Shown piece by piece: positions 44,184 through 54,991 of a stretch of DNA of 64,000 nucleotides. Each line of letters opens with the position of its first letter. Positions within the stretch are counted from its first letter, which is position 1. The notes under the pieces were generated by a model, which was not told where the DNA came from, made no database searches, and saw only the letters and a program-made list of their open reading frames with translations. Both the position numbers and the translations under genes were made by a program. Source of the stretch: Methylophilaceae bacterium (GTDB lineage Bacteria > Pseudomonadota > Gammaproteobacteria > Burkholderiales > Methylophilaceae); the NCBI GenBank assembly GCA_947451235.1, contig CANFZA010000002.1, forward strand, positions 1-64,000, in the 5' to 3' direction.

Positions 44184-44473
44184 TTTTTTAACACTCCATC
44201 TAAGTAGTATTGCCAAATTTCACGGGCAGTTTCAGTTGGATTATCCAACAAACTGCGCCTGCGATTTTCATCATACGCACTGCGTTTATTAATATCAGAA
44301 AGGTTTTCGTAAGCTTCTTGCACTTCTCTAAAAAGTGCTGGGGCATCGCTAGAGGCGTTTTTATCAGGATGTAACTGAGAGGCTTTCTTACGATAAGCAC
44401 TTTTGATGTCGCTTAAGGCAACATTGGCTGCAACGCCTAAAACTGCATAATAATCTTTCAATTTTCTTCTCAC
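44180..44473 (-). CDS. J-domain (DnaJ-like) protein, 97 aa
   Basis: DYYAVLGVAANVALSDIKSAYRKKASQLHPDKN with HPD motif. Confidence 0.88.
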   Translation of the reverse strand: MRRKLKDYYAVLGVAANVALSDIKSAYRKKASQLHPDKNASSDAPALFREVQEAYENLSDINKRSAYDENRRRSLLDNPTETAREIWQYYLDGVLKK

Positions 44474-44758
44474 CTAAGCTAGCGTGTAGTTTGCGTGCTT
44501 AAAGCTTGCAAACCTTTAACCTTCGCATGATACATGTGATTGCCGCTTATTTTGCGCTTGGGTCAGTATCTTTTGCGCTTAATCAAACAAAAAGCGTGAA
44601 AAATCAATTAGTCTATAAATTAGTTAGAACACTTAATTTAAAAGTTATTTTTGCTTAAAAATGAATACTTAGGTCATTTAACTGTCGCATAATCGTATTC
44701 GAAAATAGTTATTAACAACGGTAAGTCTTTTTATTTATTAATTTAGGAGTTTTTCATC

Positions 44759-45238
44759 ATGAATAAGTCACTCAGCATTATTTTAACCGCTACGTTAGGC
44801 CTAGGTTTGAGCTTAGCTTTATCTGCGCCAGCATTTGCAGACCATGACGGCATGGGCGAGCATTGCAAAATGCATACTAAAAAAACCTTTGAAGAAGCCG
44901 ACACCAACAAAGACGGCACGCTAGATAGAGAAGAAGCAAAAGCGGCCTGTAGTAAAAATTTCGACATGATGGATACCGATAAAGATGGCACGGTAAGCAA
45001 AGAAGAGTTAAATGTTTGTGGTCGCGGCATGCACACTAAAAAAGGCCAAGCCATGCACGATAAACGCTCAAAAGAGTTTACTGCTGCGGATAAAGACAAC
45101 GATGGCACATTAACTAAAGATGAAGCTAAAAAATTGCCACGTGTTTCTAAAAGCTTTGATGCGATTGATGTTGATAAAGATGGTACTTTAGACCGTGAAG
45201 AAATTCATCAGTTTATGCATGAACATAAAGGTATGTAG
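44759..45238 (+). CDS. Secreted protein with four EF-hand motifs
   Basis: Signal peptide then DTNKDGTLDREE, DTDKDGTVSKEE, DKDNDGTLTKDE, DVDKDGTLDREE. Confidence 0.88.
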   Translation: MNKSLSIILTATLGLGLSLALSAPAFADHDGMGEHCKMHTKKTFEEADTNKDGTLDREEAKAACSKNFDMMDTDKDGTVSKEELNVCGRGMHTKKGQAMHDKRSKEFTAADKDNDGTLTKDEAKKLPRVSKSFDAIDVDKDGTLDREEIHQFMHEHKGM

Positions 45239-45309
45239 GCTAGTTAATTTAATTAATCCTAGCGTTAGAATAGCGTAAGAATGCCGCCTTTAGGCGGCAA
45301 GGAGCTGTA

Positions 45310-45690
45310 ATGAAAGCGATACAAATATTTGACCCAGCAATGTGTTGCAACACTGGCGTTTGTGGTGTGGATGTAGATCAGCAACTGGTGAATTTTTCTG
45401 CCGATGTAGATTGGGCGAAGCAAAATGGCGCACAAATCGAGCGTTTTAATCTAGCACAACAACCTATGGCTTTTGCCAATAATCAGCTGGTAAGAGAATT
45501 CTTAGAGCGCTCTGGGCAAGAGGCGCTACCGTTAATTTTGGTTGATGGCGAATTTGCCTTGGCTGGGCGTTATCCAAGCCGAGCTGAGCTATCTCGCTGG
45601 GCTGGCATTGATTTGGCTGCTTCTGGAGTAAAACTAGAGCCTGAAATCAAACCAAGCGAAGGCTGTTGCAGTGGCGGTAAATGTTGTTAA
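45310..45690 (+). CDS. arsD: ArsD arsenic metallochaperone
   Basis: IFDPAMCCNTGVCGVDVDQQL; C-terminal CCSGGKCC. Confidence 0.93.
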   Translation: MKAIQIFDPAMCCNTGVCGVDVDQQLVNFSADVDWAKQNGAQIERFNLAQQPMAFANNQLVREFLERSGQEALPLILVDGEFALAGRYPSRAELSRWAGIDLAASGVKLEPEIKPSEGCCSGGKCC

Positions 45691-45712
45691 ACCATAAAGG
45701 CAATGTATCCGC

Positions 45713-47477
45713 ATGAAATTCCTTGAAAATCCGCCACGCTTTCTATTTTTTACTGGCAAAGGTGGCGTCGGTAAAACCTCTATTGCCTGCGCCACAGCAA
45801 TCCAATTAGCTGAAGCTGGCAAACAAGTGCTTTTGGTCAGCACCGACCCAGCCTCAAATGTCGGCCAAGTTTTTGGCATTAACATAGGCAACAACATCAC
45901 GGTAATTCCAGCCGTAAAAAACTTAGCCGCCTTAGAAATTGACCCACAAGCCGCCGCGCAATTATATCGAGATAAAATTGTTGGGCCTGTGCGTGGCTTA
46001 TTACCAGAAGCGGTGGTTAAAGGTATAGAAGAGCAACTTTCTGGCGCATGCACCACAGAAATAGCGGCCTTTGACGAGTTCACCGCCCTGCTCATAGATT
46101 CATCCCTAACCGCTGCCTACGATCACATCGTGTTTGATACTGCGCCCACCGGCCATACGATTCGGCTTTTACAATTACCAGGTGCTTGGAGTGGATTTTT
46201 AGAAGAAGGCAAAGGCGATGCCTCTTGCTTAGGCCCACTAGCTGGCCTAGAAAAACAGCGCGAGCAATATAAAGCCGCTGTGGATGCGCTAGCCAATGCT
46301 AATCGCACACGCTTGATTTTGGTGGCAAGAGCGCAGCAATCGACCTTACGCGAAGTGGCTCGCACACATGAAGAATTAGCCTCCATTGGCCTAAAAGCAG
46401 CAATATTTAGTGATTAATGCCCTACTACCAAAAACTGAGGCGGAATCTGATGCTTTAGCCGCTGCCATTTACCAGCGTGAACAAACCGCCTTGCTGAATA
46501 TTCCTGAAGTTTTAAAAGCATTGCCGCAAGATATGGTGGTGCTTAAAGCGTTTGATTTGGTCGGTTTAGATGCGCTACGACAATTGCTAAAAAATACGCC
46601 TTGGCATGCGCAAAAAACCACGAATGCACTTAGCCATACGACACTAACATCAGGTAAGCCTAGCCTGTCTAAATTGGTTGATAGTATTGCCGCAGATGGT
46701 CATGGCTTAGTCATGTTAATGGGCAAAGGTGGTGTTGGTAAAACTACTATCGCGGCGGCGGTAGCGGTTGAATTAGCGCACCGCGGTTTGCCTGTGCATC
46801 TGACCACTTCAGACCCAGCTGCGCATCTATCTGAAACTTTAAACGGTGTGCTTACTAACTTGACAGTCAGCCGCATAGATCCGCATGCAGAAACTGAACG
46901 CTACCGCCAGCATGTACTTGAAACCAAAGGCGCAACGCTAGACGCACAAGGCTTTTTATTATTGGAAGAAGATTTACGCTCGCCCTGCACTGAGGAAATT
47001 GCTGTATTTCAGGCGTTTTCACGCATTATTCGTGAGGCCGGCAAAAAGTTTGTGGTAATGGATACCGCACCAACCGGCCATACTTTACTATTGCTAGACG
47101 CTACCGGTGCTTATCATCGAGAAGTATCACGGCAAATGGGCAATACTAATTTGCATTTCACCACGCCGATGATGCAGTTACAAGACCACAAGCAAACCAA
47201 AGTGCTTATCGTTACGTTAGCTGAAAAAACGCCTGTGCTAGAGGCGGCAAACTTACAGGCAGATTTACGCAGAGCTGGCATAGAACCTTGGGCCTGGGTG
47301 ATTAACAATAGTATCGCAGCAACGTCTACCAGCTCACAATTACTGCATCAACGCGCTTTAAACGAACTTCCTGAAATCGATACCGTGGCTACCAAACACG
47401 CAAAACGTTATGCAATTGTGCCCATGCTTAAAGAAGAACCAATTGGCGTTCAGCGCTTATTAGACCTTTCTGCCTGA
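45713..47477 (+). pseudogene. arsA: ArsA ATPase split into two ORFs by a +1 nt frameshift
   Basis: Two P-loops GKGGVGKTS and GKGGVGKTT, switch motifs DTAPTGHT in both halves; deleting one A of the AAAA run at ~46396-46399 rejoins the ORFs as GLKQQYLVINALLPKTE. Confidence 0.85.
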
Positions 47478-47590
47478 TTAATTTTCGCATAATAGTTAAT
47501 CTTTTCAAGCGTTCAAAAATTGGTAATACACTTTGATAATACACCGTCGTGATTGACGCTCACTAGCATCAACAAGTATCATCCATCCCT

Positions 47591-48451
47591 ATGAAAACAC
47601 CACAAAGACTTGAACCCTTACTCGAAGACGGCTTGATTGATGACGTGATTCGTCAGCTAATGAGCGGCAAAGAAGCCACCGTATATGTAGTGCGTTGCGG
47701 CGATGATGTGCGCTGCGCTAAGGTTTACAAAGAAGCTAATAAGCGTAGTTTTAGGCAAAGTGTAGATTACACCGAAGGCCGCAAAGTCAAAAATAGTCGC
47801 CAGTCACGCGCGATGGAAAAAGGCTCTAAATTTGGCCGTAAAGCCCAAGAAGAAGCATGGCAAAGTGCCGAAGTGGATGCTTTGTATCGCTTGGCAGATG
47901 CAGGCGTGCGCGTGCCTAAACCGTACAATTTTTACGAAGGCGTATTAATTATGGAGCTAGTGACGGATGCCAATGGCAACGCTGCGCCAAGATTAAACGA
48001 CGTCGTTTTTACCGCAGAAGAAGCGCGCGCTCATCATGCAACGTTAATTAAAGAAGTGGTGCGTATGTTATGCACTGGCATAGTGCATGGCGATTTATCT
48101 GAGTTTAATATTTTAATGAGTAGCGATGGCCCAGTGATTATTGACCTGCCACAAGCGGTTGATGCCTCAGGCAATAATCACGCAAAAGACATGCTAGAAC
48201 GCGATGTAGGCAATTTAAGTGCCTATTTTGGACGCTTTGCGCCTGAATTATTGACCACGCAATATGGCAAAGAGATTTGGGATTTATACTCACATGGTAA
48301 TTTGAAATTAGAATCCGAATTAAGCGGTCGCTTTAGAGAAAGCAATAAAGCGGTAGATCTAAAAAGCGTGATGCGCGTGATTGACGATGTGCGTAAAGAA
48401 GAAGCGGCGAAGCAATTGCGTAAGTTAGAAGCGCAAGAATCGCCGGATTAA
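47591..48451 (+). CDS. RIO-family serine protein kinase
   Basis: SGKEATVYVVRCGDDVRCAKVYK, GIVHGDLSEFNILMSSDGPVIIDLPQAVD. Confidence 0.9.
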   Translation: MKTPQRLEPLLEDGLIDDVIRQLMSGKEATVYVVRCGDDVRCAKVYKEANKRSFRQSVDYTEGRKVKNSRQSRAMEKGSKFGRKAQEEAWQSAEVDALYRLADAGVRVPKPYNFYEGVLIMELVTDANGNAAPRLNDVVFTAEEARAHHATLIKEVVRMLCTGIVHGDLSEFNILMSSDGPVIIDLPQAVDASGNNHAKDMLERDVGNLSAYFGRFAPELLTTQYGKEIWDLYSHGNLKLESELSGRFRESNKAVDLKSVMRVIDDVRKEEAAKQLRKLEAQESPD

Positions 48452-48477
48452 TTTAATCAGACGCGAGCTCTGCCAGC

Positions 48478-48882
48478 TTAACTAGCTACTTTCAAATAGT
48501 GACGCCAGCCACCTAAATGCGAAATATCAACCGCATCTAAAGTGGCGTAGTGTTCACATAAAAAACCATTCACACAACTGCCATCCGCCAAACTTAAAGT
48601 GCCAAAACCTAAGGGTGCTGGCACACCAGAAACAAAGGCACCATAATTTTCTATCGGCAGTTTCCAAATTTCTAAGCTAATTGCAAAACCTTCATTAGCT
48701 ACCTTTAACAAACCCGGGCGCGCGGGTGTGAAGCCGTTTAACTTAAAAAATTTATAGTCTGGTGTGGTGCAGATTTCTTGCACGAACGTGCCACCTAGCG
48801 ATGTTAATTGTGTGTTTAGCGGTAAACCGGTCATGTGCGCGCCGCAAACGGCTACGTTGATAAATTTTGCAGTATTGGTCAT
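48478..48882 (-). CDS. atzF: Allophanate hydrolase C-terminal domain, encoded as a separate ORF
   Basis: VAVCGAHMTGLPLNTQLTSLGGTFV..TPARPGLLKV..PAPLGFGTLSLADGSCVNGFLCE..DISHLGGWRHYL. Confidence 0.85.
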   Translation of the reverse strand: MTNTAKFINVAVCGAHMTGLPLNTQLTSLGGTFVQEICTTPDYKFFKLNGFTPARPGLLKVANEGFAISLEIWKLPIENYGAFVSGVPAPLGFGTLSLADGSCVNGFLCEHYATLDAVDISHLGGWRHYLKVAS

Positions 48883-48977
48883 AAAATCTCTCGTTAAAGT
48901 CTCTCGTTAAATTCTGTCGTTATTGCTGATATCGCTGTTCAGTTAAATAATGCGATGTTGCAAAAAATTTTCATCAT

Positions 48978-49106
48978 CGTCATGCCGACGAGACAGTAAA
49001 GGTCTTCCCCACAGAATATACGTGCTGAAGCACATTATTCTGAGTGAAAAGTCGGTATCCAGTGTCGTAAGTCACTAGATTCCGTGTCAAGCACGGAATG
49101 ACCGGG
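48978..49106. mobile_element. MITE/REP-like element with short terminal inverted repeats
   Basis: Left end cGTCATgCCGacg, right end (reverse complement) cGGTCATtCCGtgc; internal ATTCCGTGtcaagCACGGAAT palindrome at 49079-49099. Confidence 0.55.
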
Positions 49107-49122
49107 TGTTTAGTGGAATAGC

Positions 49123-49180
49123 TAATAGTTAATAGTTAATAGTTAATAGTTAATAGTTAATAGTTAATAGTTAATAGTTA
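49123..49180. repeat. Heptanucleotide microsatellite (taatagt), 8.3 units
   Basis: Direct reading, perfect 7-bp period over 58 bp. Confidence 0.95.
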
Positions 49181-49185
49181 AAAAA

Positions 49186-50562
49186 TCAGGATTTTTGCAA
49201 AAAAATACCGGTTGCACCTAATGTTTTAGGATTTTTTTCATGTAACTTTTCTGCTAATTCAAGCAACTGTTTATCTTTAAAGGCCGGCGCACAAATTGTG
49301 ATTCCGAAAGGCAATCCATTGGCTTGAAAACCAGTTGGAACAGCTGTCGCAGACAAATCTAACAAATTCATAAAGTTGGTGTAATAACCTAAATTGGAAT
49401 TACACGTCACAGGATCGGCGTTCACCTCAGCAATTTTATAAATAGTGCCAGCAGTTGGCGTCACCATAATGTCGATGTCTTGCCAAACTGCTTCAGCTTT
49501 ACGTTGTAAGGCTTTTAGCTTGTATTGTGCATTGTAAGTATCCACCGCACTGAATTTAGTCGCGTTGCTGATAATCTGCTTGGTCACCGGGAAAATTGCA
49601 TCTGGTTTAGCCTCAAAGAATGTTTGAATTGCGGCATAACGCTCGGCCACCCAAGGGCCTTCGTAAAGAAGGCGAGCTGTTTCTAAAAATGGCGCAAAAT
49701 CTATTTCAATGGCTTTACCACCAATCGCTTCTAGCTGCTTAATGGCTTGTTGAAACAGCGCTGGCGTCTCGGTATTATTAAAAAATGCCAACTGGCTAGG
49801 CGCTGGCACGCCAAAAGTAAAGCTGTTAGCAAAAGGCTTATTTAGCGTAATGTTTACCTGACGTGAATAAGCATCTTCGGCATCAAAGCCTTGTGCGCTT
49901 TCAAGTACGGTGGCCGCTTCTTGGGCGCTTAAAGCAAAAATAGAAACACAATCTAGCGTGCGGCAAGCTGGCACAACGCCCTGTGTACTAAGTAAGCCAC
50001 AAGTAGGTTTATGCCCGACTAAATTATTAAAAGCCGCTGGTACTCGGCCTGAACCAGCGGTATCGGTACCTAAACTGAAACTAGCCAAGCCCAAAGCCAC
50101 AGCGACGGCTGAACCAGCACTTGAACCGCCTGAAATATAGTCCGGGTCAAAGCTATTATTCACAGCGCCATAGGGTGAGCGTGTGCCAACGAGGCCAGTT
50201 GCAAACTGATCTAAATTGGTTTTTCCCACAGGAATTGCGCCCGCATCGATCAGTTTTTGCACGACAGTGGCAGATTTTTCTGGAATATACGCATATTCAG
50301 GGCAAGCCGCAGTAGTAGGAATACCAGCTAAATCGATATTGTCTTTAATGGCAAAGGGAATTCCATATAAGGGGAAATCTGCTGGATTTTTTCCTGCTAA
50401 ATTTTGTGCGTAAACCAGCATTTCATTTAGCTGTAAGCGGCGTATCCAAATGTTTTGACTATTTTCTTCGCCGATTTCCGCATCAAGTTGCGTGACTAAA
50501 CTAGTAGGCGTCAGCGCCCCAGAAAGATATAAACCACGTAGGTGTGAAATTTGTAAGTTCAT
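49186..50562 (-). CDS. atzF: Allophanate hydrolase amidase domain
   Basis: PFAIKDNIDLAGIPTTAACPEYAY, SGGSSAGSAVAVALGLASFSLGTDTAGSGRVPA amidase signature; ends LGATGIFLQKS. Confidence 0.9.
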   Translation of the reverse strand: MNLQISHLRGLYLSGALTPTSLVTQLDAEIGEENSQNIWIRRLQLNEMLVYAQNLAGKNPADFPLYGIPFAIKDNIDLAGIPTTAACPEYAYIPEKSATVVQKLIDAGAIPVGKTNLDQFATGLVGTRSPYGAVNNSFDPDYISGGSSAGSAVAVALGLASFSLGTDTAGSGRVPAAFNNLVGHKPTCGLLSTQGVVPACRTLDCVSIFALSAQEAATVLESAQGFDAEDAYSRQVNITLNKPFANSFTFGVPAPSQLAFFNNTETPALFQQAIKQLEAIGGKAIEIDFAPFLETARLLYEGPWVAERYAAIQTFFEAKPDAIFPVTKQIISNATKFSAVDTYNAQYKLKALQRKAEAVWQDIDIMVTPTAGTIYKIAEVNADPVTCNSNLGYYTNFMNLLDLSATAVPTGFQANGLPFGITICAPAFKDKQLLELAEKLHEKNPKTLGATGIFLQKS

Positions 50563-50567
50563 ATTAT

Positions 50568-53500
50568 TTATGCCTCTTTAATCACGATTAGATTTTGCCC
50601 AGCGCTGACAGTCATGCCTTCAGTGCATAAAATTTGCGTCACAGTGCCTGCGCAAGTGGCTGTCACTGAAATTTCCATTTTCATGGATTCAACAATCACG
50701 ACAACATCGCCTTCGTTCACTAAATCACCTAATTTAAGTTTGATTTGCCATAGATTACCAGCCACGTGTGAAGTGAAAGCACGGCTACCTAGCGGCACTT
50801 CTAATGCTTCACCGGCATCGGCACTTGCAATTTCATTACTGTAATTGGCTTGGCCACTAGCTATCCAACGCTCGCGCTCTTCATCAAAAGCAGCTTGCTG
50901 TTTTGTTTTAAAAGCGTTGATTGAGTCGGCTTCATCTGTTAAAAACTGTTTATAATCTTTTAACTTGAACACATCCTCTTCTATATTGAGTTTGAATTTA
51001 CCGTGCGGAAAGTCTTCACGCATTTGTACAAGCTCATCCGCCTCGACTTGATAAAAACGGATTTGATCAAAGAAACGTAACAACCAAGGCTTGCCATCTG
51101 TAAAATCTTTAGTCTGGTTCCAGCGGTTCCACATTTGTATGGTGCGGCCAACAAATTGATAACCACCCGGCCCTTCCATACCGTAGACGCACATATACGC
51201 ACCACCAATACCCACGGCATTTTCTGGCGTCCAAGTACGTGCCGGATTATATTTTGTGGTCACCAAGCGGTGACGTGGATCAACTGGCGTGGCCACTGGT
51301 GCGCCCAAGTACACATCGCCGAGTCCCAAAGTTAAATAGCTGGCATTAAAAAGAATATCTTTCACTTCTTCTATACTGTTTAAGCCATTAATTCTGCGAA
51401 TAAACTCAATATTGCTCGGTGTGCCGGATGAGGTATCGCACCACGGCGCATCTTTACGCACCGATTGCATATATTTTTCTATGGCCAACTGTGTGGCGGC
51501 ATCATCCCAAGACAAAGGCAAATGGACGATACGGGTCGGCACTTCCATTTCATCTACACTAGGCAGCTCAGATTCAGCAAGGTGCAGAATTTGAATAAGT
51601 TTATTGACCGGTAACATCAAACTTTCAAAATGGACTTGTAGCGAGCGTATGCCGGGTGTTAGATCAATAATGCCAGTGACGTTTTCACGTTCCAGCCATT
51701 GCATTAGCGCATGCACTCGGAAGCGTAAATTTAAATCTAGCACTAATTCGCCATATTCAATTAACAGGTATTTATCGCCTGATTGACGATACACCACTTT
51801 AATTTGATCTGAGGTAGCGGCAATTTCAGTCAATACAGGGCTGTGAATTTTGCTGTGAATTTGACTGATCACCAACTTGGCCGGTTCGCTTATTTGTACT
51901 TCTGTTAGATTAGCCACCACACCATTTTGTGCTTTTTCCTGTGCACCAGCCTGCTCCTGACTGATTCTAATAAAGCGAATTTTATCCCCAGCCTTAAGCT
52001 GACCCATTTTCCATAACTCAGCTTGAATAATGGTCGCAGGACAAACAAAGCCGCCCAAACTTGGCCCGTCTGGACCTAAAATTACCGGCATATCGCCTGT
52101 AAAATCAACCGCGCCTATGGCATAGGCATTGTCATGGATGTTAGATGGGTGTAAACCAGCCTCACCGCCATCTTTACGTGCCCATTGTGGTTTGGGGCCT
52201 ATCAAGCGAACGCCAGTGGTATTGGAGTTGTAATGCACTTCCCAATCAGTAGTAAAGAACATTTCAATATCAGCGTCGGTAAAAAAGTCTGGTGCGCCAT
52301 GTGGGCCATACAACACGCCAATTTCCCATTGATGGCTATAGCTGGGCTGTAATTTCTTAGCCAGCGATTTTGCGCTATATGCTGGTGTATCTTGCCTGGT
52401 ATATTGACTGATATAGTTAGTTAAATGCAGCACATCGCCTATTCTTAAAGTTCTGCCGCCATGTCCGCCAAACTGGCCTAAGGTAAAGGTAGATTTACTG
52501 CCTAGATAATCTGGCACATCAAAGCCACCTTGCACAGCCAAATAAGCGCGGCAACCAACACCTGTAATTTTGCCAATTTTTAAAACGCTGCCGGCTTTCA
52601 CTTGGTAAGACTGCCATAGTTGAATGGCCACACCATCCAGCGTAGCCTCTATCGGCGCACCGGTAATGGCAATCACCGTATCGGTGTTAAATTTAAGCTT
52701 AGGGCCTATTAAAGTAATTTCCAAGCCCGCAACACCCTCGGCATTGCCCACTAGCTTATTGCAAAACCGAAAAGCCAAGTGATCCATAGGGCCAGAAGGT
52801 GGTACGCCTACCGCCCAATAACCGACACGGCCAGGGTAATCTTGTATGGTGGTCATGATGCCGCCATCTTGCACATCTATGGTCTGCGGCTTGTAGACAA
52901 AACTATTCAAGTAACGCGTAATTTGCTTGCCCGCGGGGAATACTGCATCGGCCAGCACTTGGCGTAAATACTCCAAATTAGTTTCAATGCCACTCAAATG
53001 CGTTTCGTTTAAAGCCCCTTGCATTTTCGCTACGGCGCTATCTCGATCTGCCGCATGCACCAATACTTTACCTATCAAAGGATCATAAAAAGGCGACACC
53101 TCGCTGCCTGTTTCTACCCAACTATCATTTCTAGCCAGCGCTGAAAATTTTACTTCAGTCATTACGCCACTAGAGGGCTGAAAGTTTTTATTCGGATCTT
53201 CAGCATACAAGCGTACTTGTATGGCATGGCCTTTAGGTTGGTGAATATAGCTGTCTAAGGCGTTTGTTTCACCCGCGGCAATGCGTATCATCCACTCGAC
53301 TAAATCTAGGCCGGTGACTAATTCAGTGACACCATGCTCTACCTGTAAACGAGTATTCACTTCTAAAAAGTAAAATTCATTGCTTAACGTATCGTAAACA
53401 AACTCAACCGTACCAGCAGAGCGATAATTTAACGCGCACCCTAAGCGCACAGCGGTTGCACATAAAGCCTGACGCGCTTCTTCAGAAATATGCGGCGCTG

Positions 53501-54224
53501 GGGTTTCTTCAATCACTTTTTGATTACGTCTTTGCACAGAACAATCACGCTCACCTAGCGCAATCACTTGACCTAAACCATTGCCGAAAATCTGCACCTC
53601 AATATGCCGCGCGGCTTGTACGTATTTTTCTAGGTAGAGACCGGTTTCTTTAAAGTTTGCACGCGATAAACGTTGTACAGATTCAAAAGCAGCGTTTAAC
53701 TCGTCAGCACTCCAAATTAATTGCATGCCTATGCCACCACCACCAGCGGTACTTTTCAACATCACCGGATAGCCAATAATGGCCGCTTGCGTATGCGCCT
53801 CTGCCACATCGGCCAACAAACCAGTGCCGGGTAACAATGGCACGCCATTTTTTTCGGCAAGTTCACGTGCGGTGTGTTTCAGGCCAAAATCACGCATTTG
53901 CTTAGGCGTGGGGCCAATAAAGGCAATGCCTGCAGCCTCACAGGCTTCAGCAAAATCTGCATTTTCAGATAAGAATCCATAACCAGGATGTATCGCTTCT
54001 GCACCTGTTTCAAGCGCAACTTGCAGAATTTTTTCTACATTTAAATAGCTTTCAGCCGCAGGTGCAGCACCTATAAAAATAGCCTCATCAGCCTCTAGCA
54101 CATGGCGTGCGCCAGCATCGGCTTGTGAATAAACCGCCACAGATTGAATACCCATATTTTTAAGGGTACGAATAACGCGACAAGCAATTTCACCGCGATT
54201 AGCAATTAGCACTTTTTTAAACAT
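50568..54224 (-). CDS. Urea carboxylase-family biotin-dependent carboxylase, probably guanidine carboxylase
   Basis: [18 protein letters not shown] biotin carboxylase, allophanate-type carboxyltransferase domain, C-terminal [12 protein letters not shown] biotinylation site; start taken at MFKKVL. Confidence 0.93.
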   Translation of the reverse strand: MFKKVLIANRGEIACRVIRTLKNMGIQSVAVYSQADAGARHVLEADEAIFIGAAPAAESYLNVEKILQVALETGAEAIHPGYGFLSENADFAEACEAAGIAFIGPTPKQMRDFGLKHTARELAEKNGVPLLPGTGLLADVAEAHTQAAIIGYPVMLKSTAGGGGIGMQLIWSADELNAAFESVQRLSRANFKETGLYLEKYVQAARHIEVQIFGNGLGQVIALGERDCSVQRRNQKVIEETPAPHISEEARQALCATAVRLGCALNYRSAGTVEFVYDTLSNEFYFLEVNTRLQVEHGVTELVTGLDLVEWMIRIAAGETNALDSYIHQPKGHAIQVRLYAEDPNKNFQPSSGVMTEVKFSALARNDSWVETGSEVSPFYDPLIGKVLVHAADRDSAVAKMQGALNETHLSGIETNLEYLRQVLADAVFPAGKQITRYLNSFVYKPQTIDVQDGGIMTTIQDYPGRVGYWAVGVPPSGPMDHLAFRFCNKLVGNAEGVAGLEITLIGPKLKFNTDTVIAITGAPIEATLDGVAIQLWQSYQVKAGSVLKIGKITGVGCRAYLAVQGGFDVPDYLGSKSTFTLGQFGGHGGRTLRIGDVLHLTNYISQYTRQDTPAYSAKSLAKKLQPSYSHQWEIGVLYGPHGAPDFFTDADIEMFFTTDWEVHYNSNTTGVRLIGPKPQWARKDGGEAGLHPSNIHDNAYAIGAVDFTGDMPVILGPDGPSLGGFVCPATIIQAELWKMGQLKAGDKIRFIRISQEQAGAQEKAQNGVVANLTEVQISEPAKLVISQIHSKIHSPVLTEIAATSDQIKVVYRQSGDKYLLIEYGELVLDLNLRFRVHALMQWLERENVTGIIDLTPGIRSLQVHFESLMLPVNKLIQILHLAESELPSVDEMEVPTRIVHLPLSWDDAATQLAIEKYMQSVRKDAPWCDTSSGTPSNIEFIRRINGLNSIEEVKDILFNASYLTLGLGDVYLGAPVATPVDPRHRLVTTKYNPARTWTPENAVGIGGAYMCVYGMEGPGGYQFVGRTIQMWNRWNQTKDFTDGKPWLLRFFDQIRFYQVEADELVQMREDFPHGKFKLNIEEDVFKLKDYKQFLTDEADSINAFKTKQQAAFDEERERWIASGQANYSNEIASADAGEALEVPLGSRAFTSHVAGNLWQIKLKLGDLVNEGDVVVIVESMKMEISVTATCAGTVTQILCTEGMTVSAGQNLIVIKEA

Positions 54225-54335
54225 TTTTATTCTCGTTACAGTGCGAGTCGTCTCGCTTGTTTCATGCCGCATTAGGTCGTCCTGCTGCGGTTGCTAAATT
54301 AAGCTAAAACTTAAGCTTAAGCTTTAAATATAAAA

Positions 54336-54983
54336 CTAATCCCAAACCAATAACTGAATAGGCGTTGGGTCATACGCGTTACAAGGGTTATTGAGTTGCG
54401 GGCAGTTTGAAATCAACACCAACACATCCATTTCAGCGCGCATTTCTACATATTTACCCGCCCCTGAAATACCATCGGCAAAACTCAAGCCGCCCTCTGG
54501 CGTCACTGGCACATTCATAAAGAAATTGATGTTGGCGCTAATGTCACGCTTGGTCATAGACCTATCATGCACATGTTCAGAATGATTTAGCGCATGCATA
54601 AAACTATCTCTACAGCTATGCATAGGGCGTTTTGCTAAGTCATAACGCACGGTATTACTTTCTGCTGAACAGGCACCGCCTAAAGTGTCATGGCGACCGC
54701 AAGTGTCAGCGGTAATGGTTAGCATAGGATTTCCTTCACTGGAATACAGCACTGAACCTGTAGTGAGATAAATTTGCCCTTGGCGCTGAATGGTATCGGC
54801 GGCGCTATAACGCTCTTCAGCATCATTCGCGTTGTAAAACAGCGTATCAACCGCTTGATTGCCTTTCAAATCTAAAATTCGAAAAGTTTGGCCTTTTTTA
54901 ACTAAGCCAGTCCAAGCCTCACCTGCCAAACATATTTCATTCAGCACGGCCTGTTCAATCTGGAATTTACTTTCAATTAACAT
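54336..54983 (-). CDS. DUF1989 urea-carboxylase-associated protein (UAAP2-like); likely carboxyguanidine deiminase subunit
   Basis: [59 protein letters not shown]. Confidence 0.88.
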   Translation of the reverse strand: MLIESKFQIEQAVLNEICLAGEAWTGLVKKGQTFRILDLKGNQAVDTLFYNANDAEERYSAADTIQRQGQIYLTTGSVLYSSEGNPMLTITADTCGRHDTLGGACSAESNTVRYDLAKRPMHSCRDSFMHALNHSEHVHDRSMTKRDISANINFFMNVPVTPEGGLSFADGISGAGKYVEMRAEMDVLVLISNCPQLNNPCNAYDPTPIQLLVWD

Positions 54984-54991
54984 CGCTAATC

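Noticed and set aside
45634-46095. 153-aa minus-strand ORF
   Set aside because: Antisense to arsD/arsA with no recognisable motifs
49079-49099. Palindrome considered as a transcription terminator of atzF
   Set aside because: No T tract after the stem on either strand and it lies inside a larger element with inverted ends, so a MITE/REP-like origin fits better
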